NCBI GenBank assembly: GCA_030549495.1
Contig: JAUIRK010000673.1
Span: 1,302,001 to 1,366,000, forward strand
Length of the DNA stretch: 64,000 nucleotides
Direction: 5' to 3'
Source of the DNA: Nectonema munidae
Taxonomy: Eukaryota; Nematomorpha; Nectonematoida; Nectonematidae
A program made the position numbers and the translations under genes. Under the pieces are notes generated by a model, which worked only from the letters and a program-made list of their open reading frames with translations, was not told the origin of the DNA and searched no databases. Positions 1-10,822 of this stretch are shown here, piece by piece (position 1 is the first letter of the stretch; each line of letters begins with the position of its first letter).

Positions 1-106
1 GTTTTCCAAATAACAGGGACACTTAGAATTTCGATTGAAGTTGAGGGCGACAAAATATATTCTGAGGGCCGCAGTTGGCTCGCGGGCCGTATCTTTGAGA
101 CCCCTG
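1..106. mobile_element. hAT-type transposon terminus (element runs off the left edge)
   Basis: The stretch ends in a GC-rich block with two copies of the GGGCCG-type motif, then TTTGAGACCCCTG at 94-106. Read on the other strand this is CAGGGGTCTCAAA followed by 'GGCCCGCG', the usual terminus of hAT elements encoding GTF2IRD2/ZBED-like transposases. Similar termini occur at 11465, 36138 and 47403. The body of the element lies outside the window. No target duplication can be checked. Confidence 0.55.
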
Positions 107-2162
107 CCCTAGAGCGATTTTATAATTTTATTTTTTTAAATGATTTTTTTCTTAATTTTTTATAATAAAAGTCACTTTGAATGAATGCCTAGATCCAGTC
201 TTTTTAATGCCTGCGCCCCTTAGATCATACTTTGTCTAAATTTGATCTCTTCCTTTTCATTTGAAATAATTTTATCAAGGTTTACAATCAAAATAATTCT
301 AATATAACAAAAATCTTACTATTTCTTTCTTATTGTTCTGTCCAGACTACTGGTGATAACCATATAAAGAATATTTTAGAGGTCATACACATTTAATAAC
401 AATTAAAATGCTAATTTTAAGGTGAAATTATTTATTTTCAATTCTTTTAAAATTTTATTTTTTCAAAAAATAAAAATGATAACATCGTTAAGATCTCTTC
501 TGTTCTCCTCAGTTAGAGTCTGCCTATTTGTAGTTGCAAATTTTTACTTGCCCAGTAGAAAATGTTAAATTCCTTCAAGAGGAGATTTCTCCCTGGTTGA
601 GAAGCACTGCTTTGAAATATTACTCGTATTACACACGCAACATTCACTCATATCATGTTACGGATCCCAAATACACCTCTTCTTTCACAAAATTAAACTA
701 ATTCTGATTGAAAATTAAAAAAAAAACTGGCAATGGAAAAGTGAGGATGAATATCTTCACCCGATTTTGGAGCAGTGATTAAATTTGACTAAATTCAAAT
801 TGAGTCTAGAATGTATGCAAAATAATAAATAATAGTAATGAAACTCAGATTTGTTGTTGAAAGATATCATGAATAGTATGATAAACTTCTATATTTAAAG
901 GCTGTTGCTCATATTCAATCAAAATTAATATTTTTTTCGATTTAAAGATCATTTTGTGTATTAATTTTAAAAAAAATAGCTGTTTTGCAATTTTTAAAAA
1001 ATAAGTGTTACTAGCCTGCAAGTGTAAGATGGTGCAGGTGAACGCCAAGCATTATATTTATATTATATTATATATATAATATTTATATTGCCTCTTAATC
1101 ATATGTCAATATAAATAATTTGCGCGCCCTTCCCAACACTCTTTGTACTCTGCTGGTTACTGTGAAAAATATAAATGTTCAAAATATGAAGTTTCAATTC
1201 AGAACAAATGATTTTTCATAAATCACCCTCAAAAATGCCCTTTTTACTTTGTTAGTTATTAAGGTTGAAAAGAAATTTGCGAGAATTTAATTTCTGAAAT
1301 TTTAGATATTTAGTCTAAAAATTGAGTTTTATACTTGTTGAGCGTATAATATCGAAAATACAGTGATTTTAAATTTTATATATCAAAGCTTTCAAATGTT
1401 ATAAAAAAATTTGATATTAAAAACTTTAAGCCCTTGAAATTCTGTTCGTGGAATTCAATTCCTTCCGAAAATTTCATACTTTATAGTTTTAGAAATTAGT
1501 TAGTTTGTTAATCTACTTAATGTCATTAATCTTTTTATAATTTAAAATAGAAATTGATAAAAATAAATAAAGGTGAACTTATTTTTAAAGTAGTTAAAAG
1601 TGCAGTGGGAGAGAAATTATGTCGCTATCCGCGTTTGTGAAACCAAAATCTGTATAATTCCTATAACGCTTAGTTATATTTTAAACCTTTTGATATTATC
1701 ATACTTACATGTTATTTATTTCGAAACGATTCCAATAATATAAGTTAATACATATAAACAGAATTATAATAATTAGCATGTTAAGGTCATTTTAGGACAT
1801 CTACCGATTGGAGAATTAAGTATAAGACCCAACTGGTAGTATTTATTAAGACTAGACTAAACTGGACAATTGCAATAGAAGACTAGGGCGAATATAATTG
1901 CTAAGACCGGTTTTAACTACCTTAAACTGGAAAGTGGCTGTTTCAAAATTTGTTGACAAAAGTTATTCGTAAACTAATTTATTTGTGGTTGATGTGTACA
2001 TAAATCCAGATTTCGCTGTATATTAATATATTTTATTATAACAAGTTGATACTTTACCTAATATATTTACTGCATATATTAAAAATAACCGATATTGGCA
2101 CTATTTTTATGTTCCAATATCATGATTGTTATATGCTATATTTTTTCGCTTTGCATAAATAG
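107..2162. other. AT-rich stretch, no recognisable gene
   Basis: No coding similarity was recognised on either strand. An A/T-only microsatellite lies at about 1050-1090. This is probably intron of the zinc-finger gene whose last exon starts at 2163. Confidence 0.5.
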
Positions 2163-2368
2163 GAGAAAAGCCGTACTCTTGTAAAATCTGTGGAAAGTGT
2201 TTCAGTCAGTCTTCGAATTTAATCACGCACTCTCGAAAGCATTTTGGCTTCAAGCCTTTTCGATGCGAAATTTGCAACCAAAGTTTGTACAAGAAGTTGG
2301 ATTTAGAGAAGCACTCACAAACATACCACAAGGACTCTTCCAAAAAGAGTTCTAATTGTACGCGTTGA
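2163..2368 (+). CDS. Last coding exon of a GFI1/Senseless-like C2H2 zinc-finger transcription factor
   Basis: The exon follows a good acceptor (T-rich tract then AAATAG at 2157-2162) and enters in phase 1, completing a Gly codon. It encodes [20 protein letters not shown], then [20 protein letters not shown], and ends with a Lys/Ser-rich tail and TGA at 2366-2368. Two C2H2 fingers are visible: CKIC...HSRKH and CEIC...HSQTYH. The motif [13 protein letters not shown] followed by GFKPF, then a final finger with K-LDL--H, is the signature of the last two fingers of GFI1/GFI1B and Drosophila Senseless, nuclear DNA-binding regulators of sensory-neuron and blood-cell fate. As in GFI1, the protein ends just after the last finger. 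The upstream fingers and N-terminus are not in the window. The assignment rests on recognised motifs, not a search. Confidence 0.82.
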
Positions 2369-2415
2369 TTCCATCACCTTAAAGACCAGAAGATTATAAT
2401 TTTAATTGTAACTCC

Positions 2416-2421
2416 AATAAA
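2416..2421 (+). terminator. Poly(A) signal AATAAA of the zinc-finger gene
   Basis: AATAAA lies 48 bp after the TGA, in a T-rich context. It implies a very short 3' UTR. Confidence 0.6.
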
Positions 2422-2439
2422 ACTTTTCCATATTTTTGA

Positions 2440-2466
2440 ATCAATCAATCAATCATTCAATCAATG

Positions 2467-2517
<51 letters not shown>

Positions 2518-2546
2518 CTAACTAACTAACTAACTAACTATCTATC
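2440..2546. repeat. Microsatellite: (TCAA)n then (CTAA)n
   Basis: About 18 nearly perfect copies of the 4-bp unit TCAA/AATC run from about 2440 to 2515. They pass directly into about six copies of ACTA and then a short CTAT run. Both unit types are in register at 4 bp, which suggests a unit-changing substitution that then spread by slippage. It sits right after the poly(A) signal of the zinc-finger gene. Confidence 0.95.
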
Positions 2547-5500
2547 GCAACGAATCTCTTATCTTCTTACCTAACTTTACGTCGTCAGCGGGTCGAAGTT
2601 GAGGGAGTTTTCTCGAATGAGAGTATTATTGGATGTGAATATAGATGGATGTGAAGACAAATGTTCTATGAAGGGGTCCACGGAAAAAAAGTTTGCCGAT
2701 ATATATGAACGCTCAAAATTGCTCATTTAATTTGTATTTTGTGTTTGCTTTTCAAATCCTCCATGAAATTCTACTTTATACTATTAACGTTTGGAGTAAT
2801 AAAATACAAAGTTCCATGCCTTAGTTCAAATTGTCGTAATTGTTTGCACAAGGCATTGTTTAATCTTTATATCTTTGTTTGTTTTTATTCTGGAACTGTT
2901 TCAATGCAGCTTTTTCAACCTTGATAAGTTATGAAGATAGTAACATGTCTTTCTATGAATTGTTTGATTTTCCATTTTGAGTTAAGGTTGAACGTCATCT
3001 ATATACATTTTCAAATAATGTATTCATTAGTCCTAAATTGTAGTTTCATGTACTCATCAGAAACATTTTGATAGAATAAAGGAACTTTATAGAATATGAC
3101 ATCTATCATGAATTTTCCGTAAAATCGGACAGAAAGGAGATATAATTGACACCTTGATTTTCGAGAATAAAAAGTTCCTTCCTACTAAGGTCAGGTTCAC
3201 TATAATTAGAGTATTATTTGTAAACATATCTTTATCTTTACTTTTAAAAATTAAACCTCAAAATACAAGAATTTTTCTATTTCATAAATTATAAAACCAA
3301 GCAAAAAGTCTAATAAAAAGTGCGATAAAATTTACGCATTTGAATACAACTTTTTTTCAATATAATCACAGATAAAATAAAGAAGGAAGTCTTATACAAA
3401 TATGCCTCTTTCGTTGGGGTAAATAAGAAAAAATATTTCCAGGTAATACTTTACTATAATTTTATCAAACCTTTCTTTTCAAATGTCAGATAAAGCAAAG
3501 ATTCCTAGTCTATTCTTATAATCTGAATATGAATAAAGATATAATAGTAAACAAGTGTAGCAAGATATGACATATTAAAGTAATTTTTTAAAATTTTCAT
3601 ATATATAAGTTCAGAATTCAGTGTTTGAAATCTGATAAGCATTGATAAAAGGTTACAAATAGTAATAAAACTCAATTTTAGATATTCAATAAAATGTACT
3701 TGATTGTAGTTTTTCAAATATTTCTACAATATTCTTGAAATTTCAAGATTCATCCACCTAATTTTTCACATATGGAGCTCTTGTGTCAAAGTTGGATAAA
3801 TCAAGTAATAAAATCAACAACAAAATAATGGAGAGCATGAAAAAAGAATTGAGTAGTGCAGAAGGCATTCAAATTAAGAATGGAGAGGGTGGGATAGATT
3901 CCATGCCCATTCTTCATGCAACACATGTCGGCCAATAACCGTTTGAATTTGTTTAAAAGCAATTAAACTTTTTTGCAATTAAAATTTTTGAATTTGTTTA
4001 AAGTTTTTCAAGCCTGCCCGTAACCCCTTTTCAATTTTTTCGAGATAACTTATAAATTCCCTCATTTTTATATTGTTATTTGAGCTTAATAATTACCCAA
4101 TATTTTTTAAAAACTCATTTTATCTTCACAATTATTCTGAATTTTCATGTAAAATATTAAAATTTTTCAATTCAAATATTTTGACATATAGATTTGGTGA
4201 CATTCTTTATCCAATAAACTTTAATTATGGAATCTTATTCTTTAAAAAAATCAGTCAGACGTTATCTTTTATCTATTAGATGAAAAAGCGCAATATATGT
4301 TAAAATCCATGTTGAAATTTTGATTCCTACTTTAATATTTTCAACTTAATCCTGTCTTTAAATCTTGGATTGCTACTTAAATTTTTTTATTTAACTTATA
4401 TTAATGTTTTCAACTTATGTCCAATAGTAAACGTCTCTTCTGTTTTTTTTAATTTATTCTAGCTCATACCGCGGAACGAGCATGGGTAAAGGCGTATTAA
4501 CCAGACCTCTTAAGTGCCCTAGGATAGACTTAAAATACCAGATATAGAAAAGGACAGGGTTAAACGTAAAATTAAAAAAAAATAAATAAAAAAGCCTTAA
4601 TAAATTTGAAATATCATCAAATATGTTTTTCTATTTAGGCCATTTTAGCTTTGTCTAAAATACTATTGAGATTTAATTTAGTATTTATTTTCCATTTTTT
4701 GGCCGTAATATTAACAATTTAAATAGTAACATTACTAAAGATGGTTTTTAGATAGTGATAGAACTTTGTATTTAGTAGAAATCAACTTTGCTACTTTTTT
4801 TACTATTCAAAAACTAATATCAAATTAAATACCTACCTCAAAAATTTTCTTGTTTTACTCTAACAAAAGTTTTTAATGACAAAGTCAAAAGTTATCTCCA
4901 ACACATTCAATAAGAAATGTCGTGTGTAGGACTTTTGTCCAGTGGACTAATATCTAGGGTGGGATAAACTATTATCATTAAAAGAAACAGAAATTTTTTT
5001 CAACCGTCTCCAATTGACTGCGAAAGAGTACAGTGAGAAATAGCACTCTTTCTCTTTTCGCAGCTACTGCTTCCACTTATTCATTCGCATTGATTATATT
5101 AACTTCATTGATTTTGGAACTGCACTGCTCATATACAGAATTCCGTTTGAGCATAAGGGAATTCTGCCTTTAGCTGTTTAGTTCTGTCCTTCTCCATACT
5201 TTAGGATCTACACGCAGTAAAAGCCCTAAGACAGTTTCAAGTACCAGCTAGGTTAAGCATAGTCAGTAATCAAACATCTGCAGAAGTATTTTTGTAGGGC
5301 GGATTATATATTTATATAGCGTGAAACATATATTCAACAGGTAGCATTGTATTAATAATAAGAAGCGCCCTATTATTAAGTAGTTAAGGGTGAGTCAAGT
5401 TCCAACTATTTTATCCCTGTTTTTATACAGGCATTTTTTATTTATGGTCAAGTTACTTTCCGTTATTCCTGTTTTATATCCTGATTTTCTTCCTCTGAAT

Positions 5501-5640
5501 AATTCAAAGGTTTTTACAGTTAGATAAGTGCTATAGAGACCTGATTCTAACAATGTTAGTATCAAACTTACAAAAGGTTGTTTTCCAATTGGGAGCTTTA
5601 GTGTTAGCACTGTGCAACCAATGCTCGTGACTTCATTTTT
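2547..5640. other. AT-rich intergenic stretch, nothing recognised
   Basis: Short open frames occur at random density. No splice-flanked coding block, RNA gene or clear transposon motif was recognised. Any 5' exons of the ENPP gene (signal peptide or anchor, somatomedin-B domains) should lie between 2.4 and 10.66 kb, but I could not identify them here. Confidence 0.4.
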
Positions 5641-5689
5641 ATCAAGGTATAGCTATGTAGCATAAGAGATTGTCTTCAAGTTTTAGTGA

Positions 5690-6010
5690 TATGTAAGGTC
5701 AAAGCAGATCTTAGACTCGGCATAAACACAGGATCATGGTATCCATAAGGATGGACTGCGAAAGTCGCACACAAACCTCACATTTCTTGACTCATAAATA
5801 AGTATGGGTGAACATTTGCTTAAAAATATTGTTATATTTCGTTATCTTGGACTTATGCTTTCTGACAATTGAGACATTGACATCGGAAGGCAAAATAGGT
5901 TAAAGAGTGCTGGTATTTCATTTAAAATTTCAGAAGTAAAGTCATTGTAATCGCTGCATAACAAACATCACAAAAATGAAGGTATGAAAGGCTGCTTTAT
6001 GCTTCTTAAA
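5690..6010 (+). mobile_element. Possible LINE (RTE-like) reverse-transcriptase C-terminal fragment
   Basis: Around 5840-5960 the plus strand reads YLGLMLSDN, then DIDIGRQNRLKSAGISFKIS. This resembles the '(Y/H)LG...D...I..RI..A...F..L' block after the catalytic core of RTE- and related LINE reverse transcriptases. The following bases drift between frames but fit the downstream part of the same block. It is short, broken by stops and frameshifts, and the family call is uncertain. Confidence 0.35.
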
Positions 6011-6019
6011 TCTGTACTA

Positions 6020-9000
6020 GGGATAACCGCAAAAAATAAAATAAAAAATAAAAAAATAAACTTAAAAAAATGAAAATCTAGAAGAAAAAAAAGATGGCAG
6101 CAGAGAAGTCACAGCCGAAATATTGTGCGAAATCTGTAACAGAAGTTTCAATGCAAGAATCATATTTATCAAACACTCTGAACTTGAGGCATTGCCTTAA
6201 TCATATAACGTTGATTACAACTGATCTAAAAATTAGAGTCAAAATTGTCTTGCCAAATAGAATTCAAGTATTAAAATATTCATCATTACTTTTCTCTTTA
6301 TAACAAATAAATTAAAAGGTATATGAAGCAAGAAATTGTTTTATTTATTTCTTGAGATTTTAAATATATTTTTGGATTAAATTTATTAATTTTAAAATTT
6401 TGTAATTATTAAACTTTGGACTTAACAGAAATTCTCATTTTACTAAATTAGTTTATAGACTGATGCATATAAAAGCGTAAAGATCAGAAATTATAAAAAA
6501 AAAAATATACAAATAATAAAAGGAAAAAATTGATGAAAATTATTTTTCTTTACATAAAATTTTTCATTAATTCTTGGAAGTTGTTCATTAAAAATAATTT
6601 TAATCTATTCAAACGAGCAGTTATGGGTCTGTAGAGGCAAATTCGCGAAACATTGTTTCAGCTATTGCAATATTAAATAATGATATTTTCAGCTATGAAT
6701 AGATACTTATCTGTGTTAAAATAGAAATTTGGAAAATATCACAGGTAAAACTTTTTGTGATTGAACTAAACATTTAGGCGTATTATTAATTCCTTGACCA
6801 ATTAGGTACCGGTGTATTCATTTGTTTGAATACATTACAAGTATCCTATGTTATCTCATATAGCTTATCTTGTTAATTAGATAACCTTTCTTGATATCTA
6901 ATTGGTTATAATGAGGGATAGGCATGAACCTGTTTAACAGACAATACGATTAAAAACTAAAGAGCCTGGGAGAGGACTAAAATATATTTTTTTTCCTAAA
7001 AAGGGAAAATGCTATACGTGTTCTTAAAAACCTAAATCCATAAAGGAACTCACGAGTCTGGTGGTTGATCACATATTTCTATATGTTGGCATTTTCTCAC
7101 CTAAATTTAACTGTTGATAAGGGAAGTTATGATTTTCAAAAGCAAGAAGTTTTATTTAATATATAGATGGTGTTAAATATTTCTCCTTTCAAATGGCCAT
7201 ATTTGTGTTATTTTTGATATATTAATGTAAAATTTTTTATTTTTGTGTTTAATCAAATGAAGTAATAACAATTAATTTAAAATCTTCAGAAAAAATAACG
7301 AAATCTAAAAAAGTAAAAAATGCATAGAGCCAGCAAACCAGGTTATACCACAAAGGTTCGCAAAGCTAAGGTAAACTTACCAGATGGATTTGTTTTAACG
7401 TCATGGTATATGGATTAATTAAATGATATGAAAAATAAACATTGATAAAATGAATCACATTTTTTTATGTAGTTTATACATTTTAATGAGAGCAAAGAGA
7501 AAAATTAATGTTAGTCAGGAAAGTTAGCTTGTTATATTACAAAACTTTTTCATCATTGTTCAGTACTCATTTACACAAACTAAATTTTACTTGAAATTAA
7601 TTAAAAAAAAATATAAAATGTCTTTATTGTCTATATAAAATCACTAAAAGTGATCGTTCGCAAAAGGTTTAGTGTTTGTTTAGGAATAAAACAAACACAA
7701 TTTAAAATGTACAGAGAATATGAGCACTTCCTTTCGCTTGATTGACGTTTGAAGCAACCAAGCAAATTTCATTTGATAAGTCAACAAAAGCTGTGTATAA
7801 ATTCTCAGAACGAGTATAAATTTCCCAACTCTCCTTTATCCAATTCCAATAGTTTTCATGCTTATCTGTCTACTTTATCTCATCTTTGCCAACTGTGCAA
7901 GCATAGCTCTTTTTGCCTCGCAATGCCAACGGTAACACATATACTATTTCACTTAATTCTGCCATATACGAAGAAAACAAATGATCTATCAATGAGTATA
8001 AACGGTGGGGATGGATGCAAATTTGTGTAATACCCAGTGTGCAGGTTCAGTAATTGAGCAAAAATATTTGTGTAAAAAGTAAAGAAATTATAATATGTTT
8101 TAGCTTGAAATAGAGAATAACCTAATTGCTGTAACAATTAAATAACTGATCATTTAATAGTTGAAAATATTTTAATGTCGACATTGGAGTATGTTTTATA
8201 GTTAGTTTCGCTCGCTTGTTTCTATCTCCTATTAATATATGTATAGAGAGTCCATGAGCAATGAAGGATAATTGTGTATAGAAAATGTGCCTGGTTTTAT
8301 AGCTTATAAAACTATTTGATTCAAAATCATTTGGAATTTTTGCAAAATCTAAACTGAATAAAATGATGTTTTTAATCATAAGTACTAAAATTAGGTTAAT
8401 TACTTCCACTGTAAGCAAAAATTTACCAGATGGAACTTTCTTCCTCAGAAGGTATCATTCTCTCCACAACATACATTATGTATCATCCATACATAACTAC
8501 ACACTCAACTACACATTATTAACTACACTAAACACAATATAGCCCACACAATGAATTATAAATAGTTTGCTCTCTGTCATAGTCACATACATTTTCACAC
8601 CTCTTTTGTTGCATAAATACACACCTCATCATTTTTAACACATTCACAAGTTTCTTTCCCCTCAACCTTCATTTCATTTCATGTAAGAAAATATTTAATG
8701 TGATTTTTATTTTTAACCTTCTTTGTATTTTTAGACTTGATAACGGCGTGAGACAACATCGAAATTAATAGTTATTAACAGGGCGAGTAAAAGTCAATAA
8801 AGTTAACTTTTATTTTCGTTTAGGAAAAACTCTTTGAAGAAGATATTTACTTATTTAGTCTAAAAAATTTTTGAACTTTGAGAGAAAAACAAAACTGTTT
8901 GAAAATTATTAAATGCCTTTATAACAATTTGTTTTTGTAATTTATATAGTACTTTTAGCGCCCTCTTCTGATAAGATAATAAATTTTTTCTATAATGTAA

Positions 9001-9140
9001 ATTTTTATCGGCACACCTTTTCACCCAAAAAAACATTCAAAAAACTAGTTTTTAAAATTATATATTATTTTTAGAGCTTTAAACTTTGTTTTTTTTATAC
9101 AAAACAAAATTAAACTAAAAAATGAAAAATAAATTTTTAA
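6020..9140. other. AT-rich stretch, nothing recognised
   Basis: No coding similarity was seen. The open frames of 60-98 codons at 6094-6303, 7749-8030 and 8122-8418 have no recognisable motif and AT-driven amino-acid composition. A CA/TA-rich tract with few G residues lies at about 8455-8680. Confidence 0.4.
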
Positions 9141-9162
9141 TTAATAATTATGAATTATATAT

Positions 9163-9238
9163 GAGCCTCAATGGTATTTAGGGTGTACCTCTCAACTTAG
9201 AAATTGAAGGTCAGGGGTTTGATCCACTCACGAATCCT
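9163..9238 (+). repeat. tRNA-like unit, probable head of a tRNA-derived SINE
   Basis: The unit shows an A-box-like start (ATGGTATTTAGGGTGT) and a B-box-like GGGGTTTGATCC about 45 bp later. A short pairable stem (TCAA/TTGA) sits where an anticodon arm would be. A short inverted repeat (AAGAGATCCTATCTCTTATG) follows just after 9240. It does not fold as an intact tRNA, so a SINE head or tRNA pseudogene fits best. Confidence 0.4.
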
Positions 9239-9984
9239 TATCATAAGAGATCCTATCTCTTATGATTTATAAGTATGATCTTTATAGTTATATCTAGATA
9301 GTTATGATCTTTGATTCCAATTTTTAGCTTTCATATACGTCTTTGCACAAGTTTTGTTAAATATTATGTAAGTAAACGGTTAAAAATATTTTGAAATATA
9401 ATTTGTAGTTTTATTAAATTGTTTTTCTTCTTTTTTATATATATTTTATCATGAACATAATATTTAGATGTAATGTACTAACTCTTGCTTTAGGCTTTAC
9501 TAACTTTTAATATCCTTTACTTTTGAACTCAATTGATTAATTGTAATTTTTGTTGAATTTCACTGATTATTTGATTTAAATAGTTTCTGTTGCTACCTCT
9601 TATGTTGTTTTTTAAATGTGTTTTTGGGTGAAAAGACCCTCCCAATTTTTATTGCCCCTTCACGCCCCCTAATAATTTTTTTAGCGCGGGTACTGCTTCA
9701 ATGTCTTTCTTGAGCTAAGTGGGCGTGCATTGAATGTCATTAGATTTATGAAGAATTTATCACATTATATGATAAATTAACATATGTGCTCATTGCCATT
9801 GTTTCTGTGAAAAATTGCAAGTGTTCTGAATATTACGGTATATCTCCATTCGAGATAAAATTTATAAAAAAATTCTATCGTTACCCTACTCATGATTAGT
9901 TTTAACGTTTGCATATCTATAGAATTATTTCCAAAGTGCTTAACATGTTCTCTTATATTATCCATTCAAAAATATGTGATAAAA

Positions 9985-10545
9985 TTATTTTTGATAACTA
10001 TACAGGCCCACCTCCATTATTTCCTCTATCTCGAAAGTTTTGGAGAGAATTCTTTATAATCAAATTTCTTACTTAAACCAAAATTCTTTCTTCTATGGAT
10101 TGCAATTTTTTCTCATGGTTATTCCACTGATTTATTCCATTCATATTCTATTGACACGATTATTGAAGCTCAAGAAATTAAAAATCAAGTTCTTTCTCTT
10201 TTATAGACCTGTCTTGAGTCTATCCTTATTGATAATGTAAAATTCTATGGCTTCTCTGAATTCGCTCTATATTTACTTTAGTCTTACTTATCCAATAGAC
10301 TCCAAGCAGTCAGAATAAAAAAAGCGATCTCGTCTTTCTTAAAAGTTGTTTTTGTAGTGCCACAAGGATTGATACTGGCGCCACTTATCTTTATCATTTT
10401 CATAAAAGATCCAAATTTTATTTCAATTCTGTTGATTTTTTCTCATACTCCGAAGATGTGACAGTTCTGATAAAAATGATTTACTCTCTCTTATCTATAA
10501 AAATCAATTCGTAAAACCTTTTTCTTTTTGTGGCTCATATGTACT
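9985..10545 (+). mobile_element. Decayed LINE reverse-transcriptase fragment (jockey/CR1-like)
   Basis: The segment begins with RPTSIISSISKVLERILYNQ, the RT1-2 motif region. After frame changes it reads YLSNRLQAVRIKKAISSF and then VVPQGLILAPLIFIIFIKD. The latter matches the conserved 'G(V/I)PQGS.L.P.LF..+.+D' block of non-LTR reverse transcriptases, here with GS replaced by GL. The piece is open only in short runs and lies immediately upstream of the first recognised ENPP exon. The orientation is plus, opposite to the LINE copies at 14.5 and 37 kb. Confidence 0.7.
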
Positions 10546-10660
10546 AAGTTTGAATTTATTTCATGCTATTTATTATTCCCTTATTTTTAGTTCTTTTTCA
10601 AATTTGTTTTTGCGTGTTAATACGATCCAACTTTCTTTACACGTTGATAGATTTGAGCAG

Positions 10661-10822
10661 GCTCCATTGATCGTTCTTGGACTGGATGGCGTTCGTCCCG
10701 ACTACATAACGGAAGCAGACACACCCACTCTCTATCAGTTGAAGACGGACGGAACATATGCGGAGCGAATGAGACCAATTTATCCAACTAAAACCTTTCC
10801 AAACTTCTACTCCATTGCAACA
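10661..10822 (+). CDS. ENPP exon 1 (first located): catalytic core start with nucleophile Thr
   Basis: Encodes APLIVLGLDGVRPDYITEAD and continues to IYPTKTFPNFYSIAT (54 codons). LGLDG supplies the first zinc-binding Asp, and the Thr of PTKTFPN is the nucleophile. The acceptor is ...TTTGAGCAG before GCT, and the donor is GTAAGT. The frame stays open upstream for about 110 bp but has no ATG there, and the upstream part does not resemble the family. I therefore start the exon at the splice site, phase 0. Family members have more N-terminal sequence, so earlier exons must exist. Confidence 0.88.

Noticed and set aside
7749-8418. Overlapping frames of 62-98 codons on both strands
   Set aside because: Ser/His/Leu-rich AT-driven composition, no motif, no splice or promoter support.
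10550-10660. Upstream extension of ENPP exon 1 as a signal peptide
   Set aside because: The open stretch starts with TTG, has no ATG in frame, and does not resemble family sequence. A good acceptor sits at 10660.
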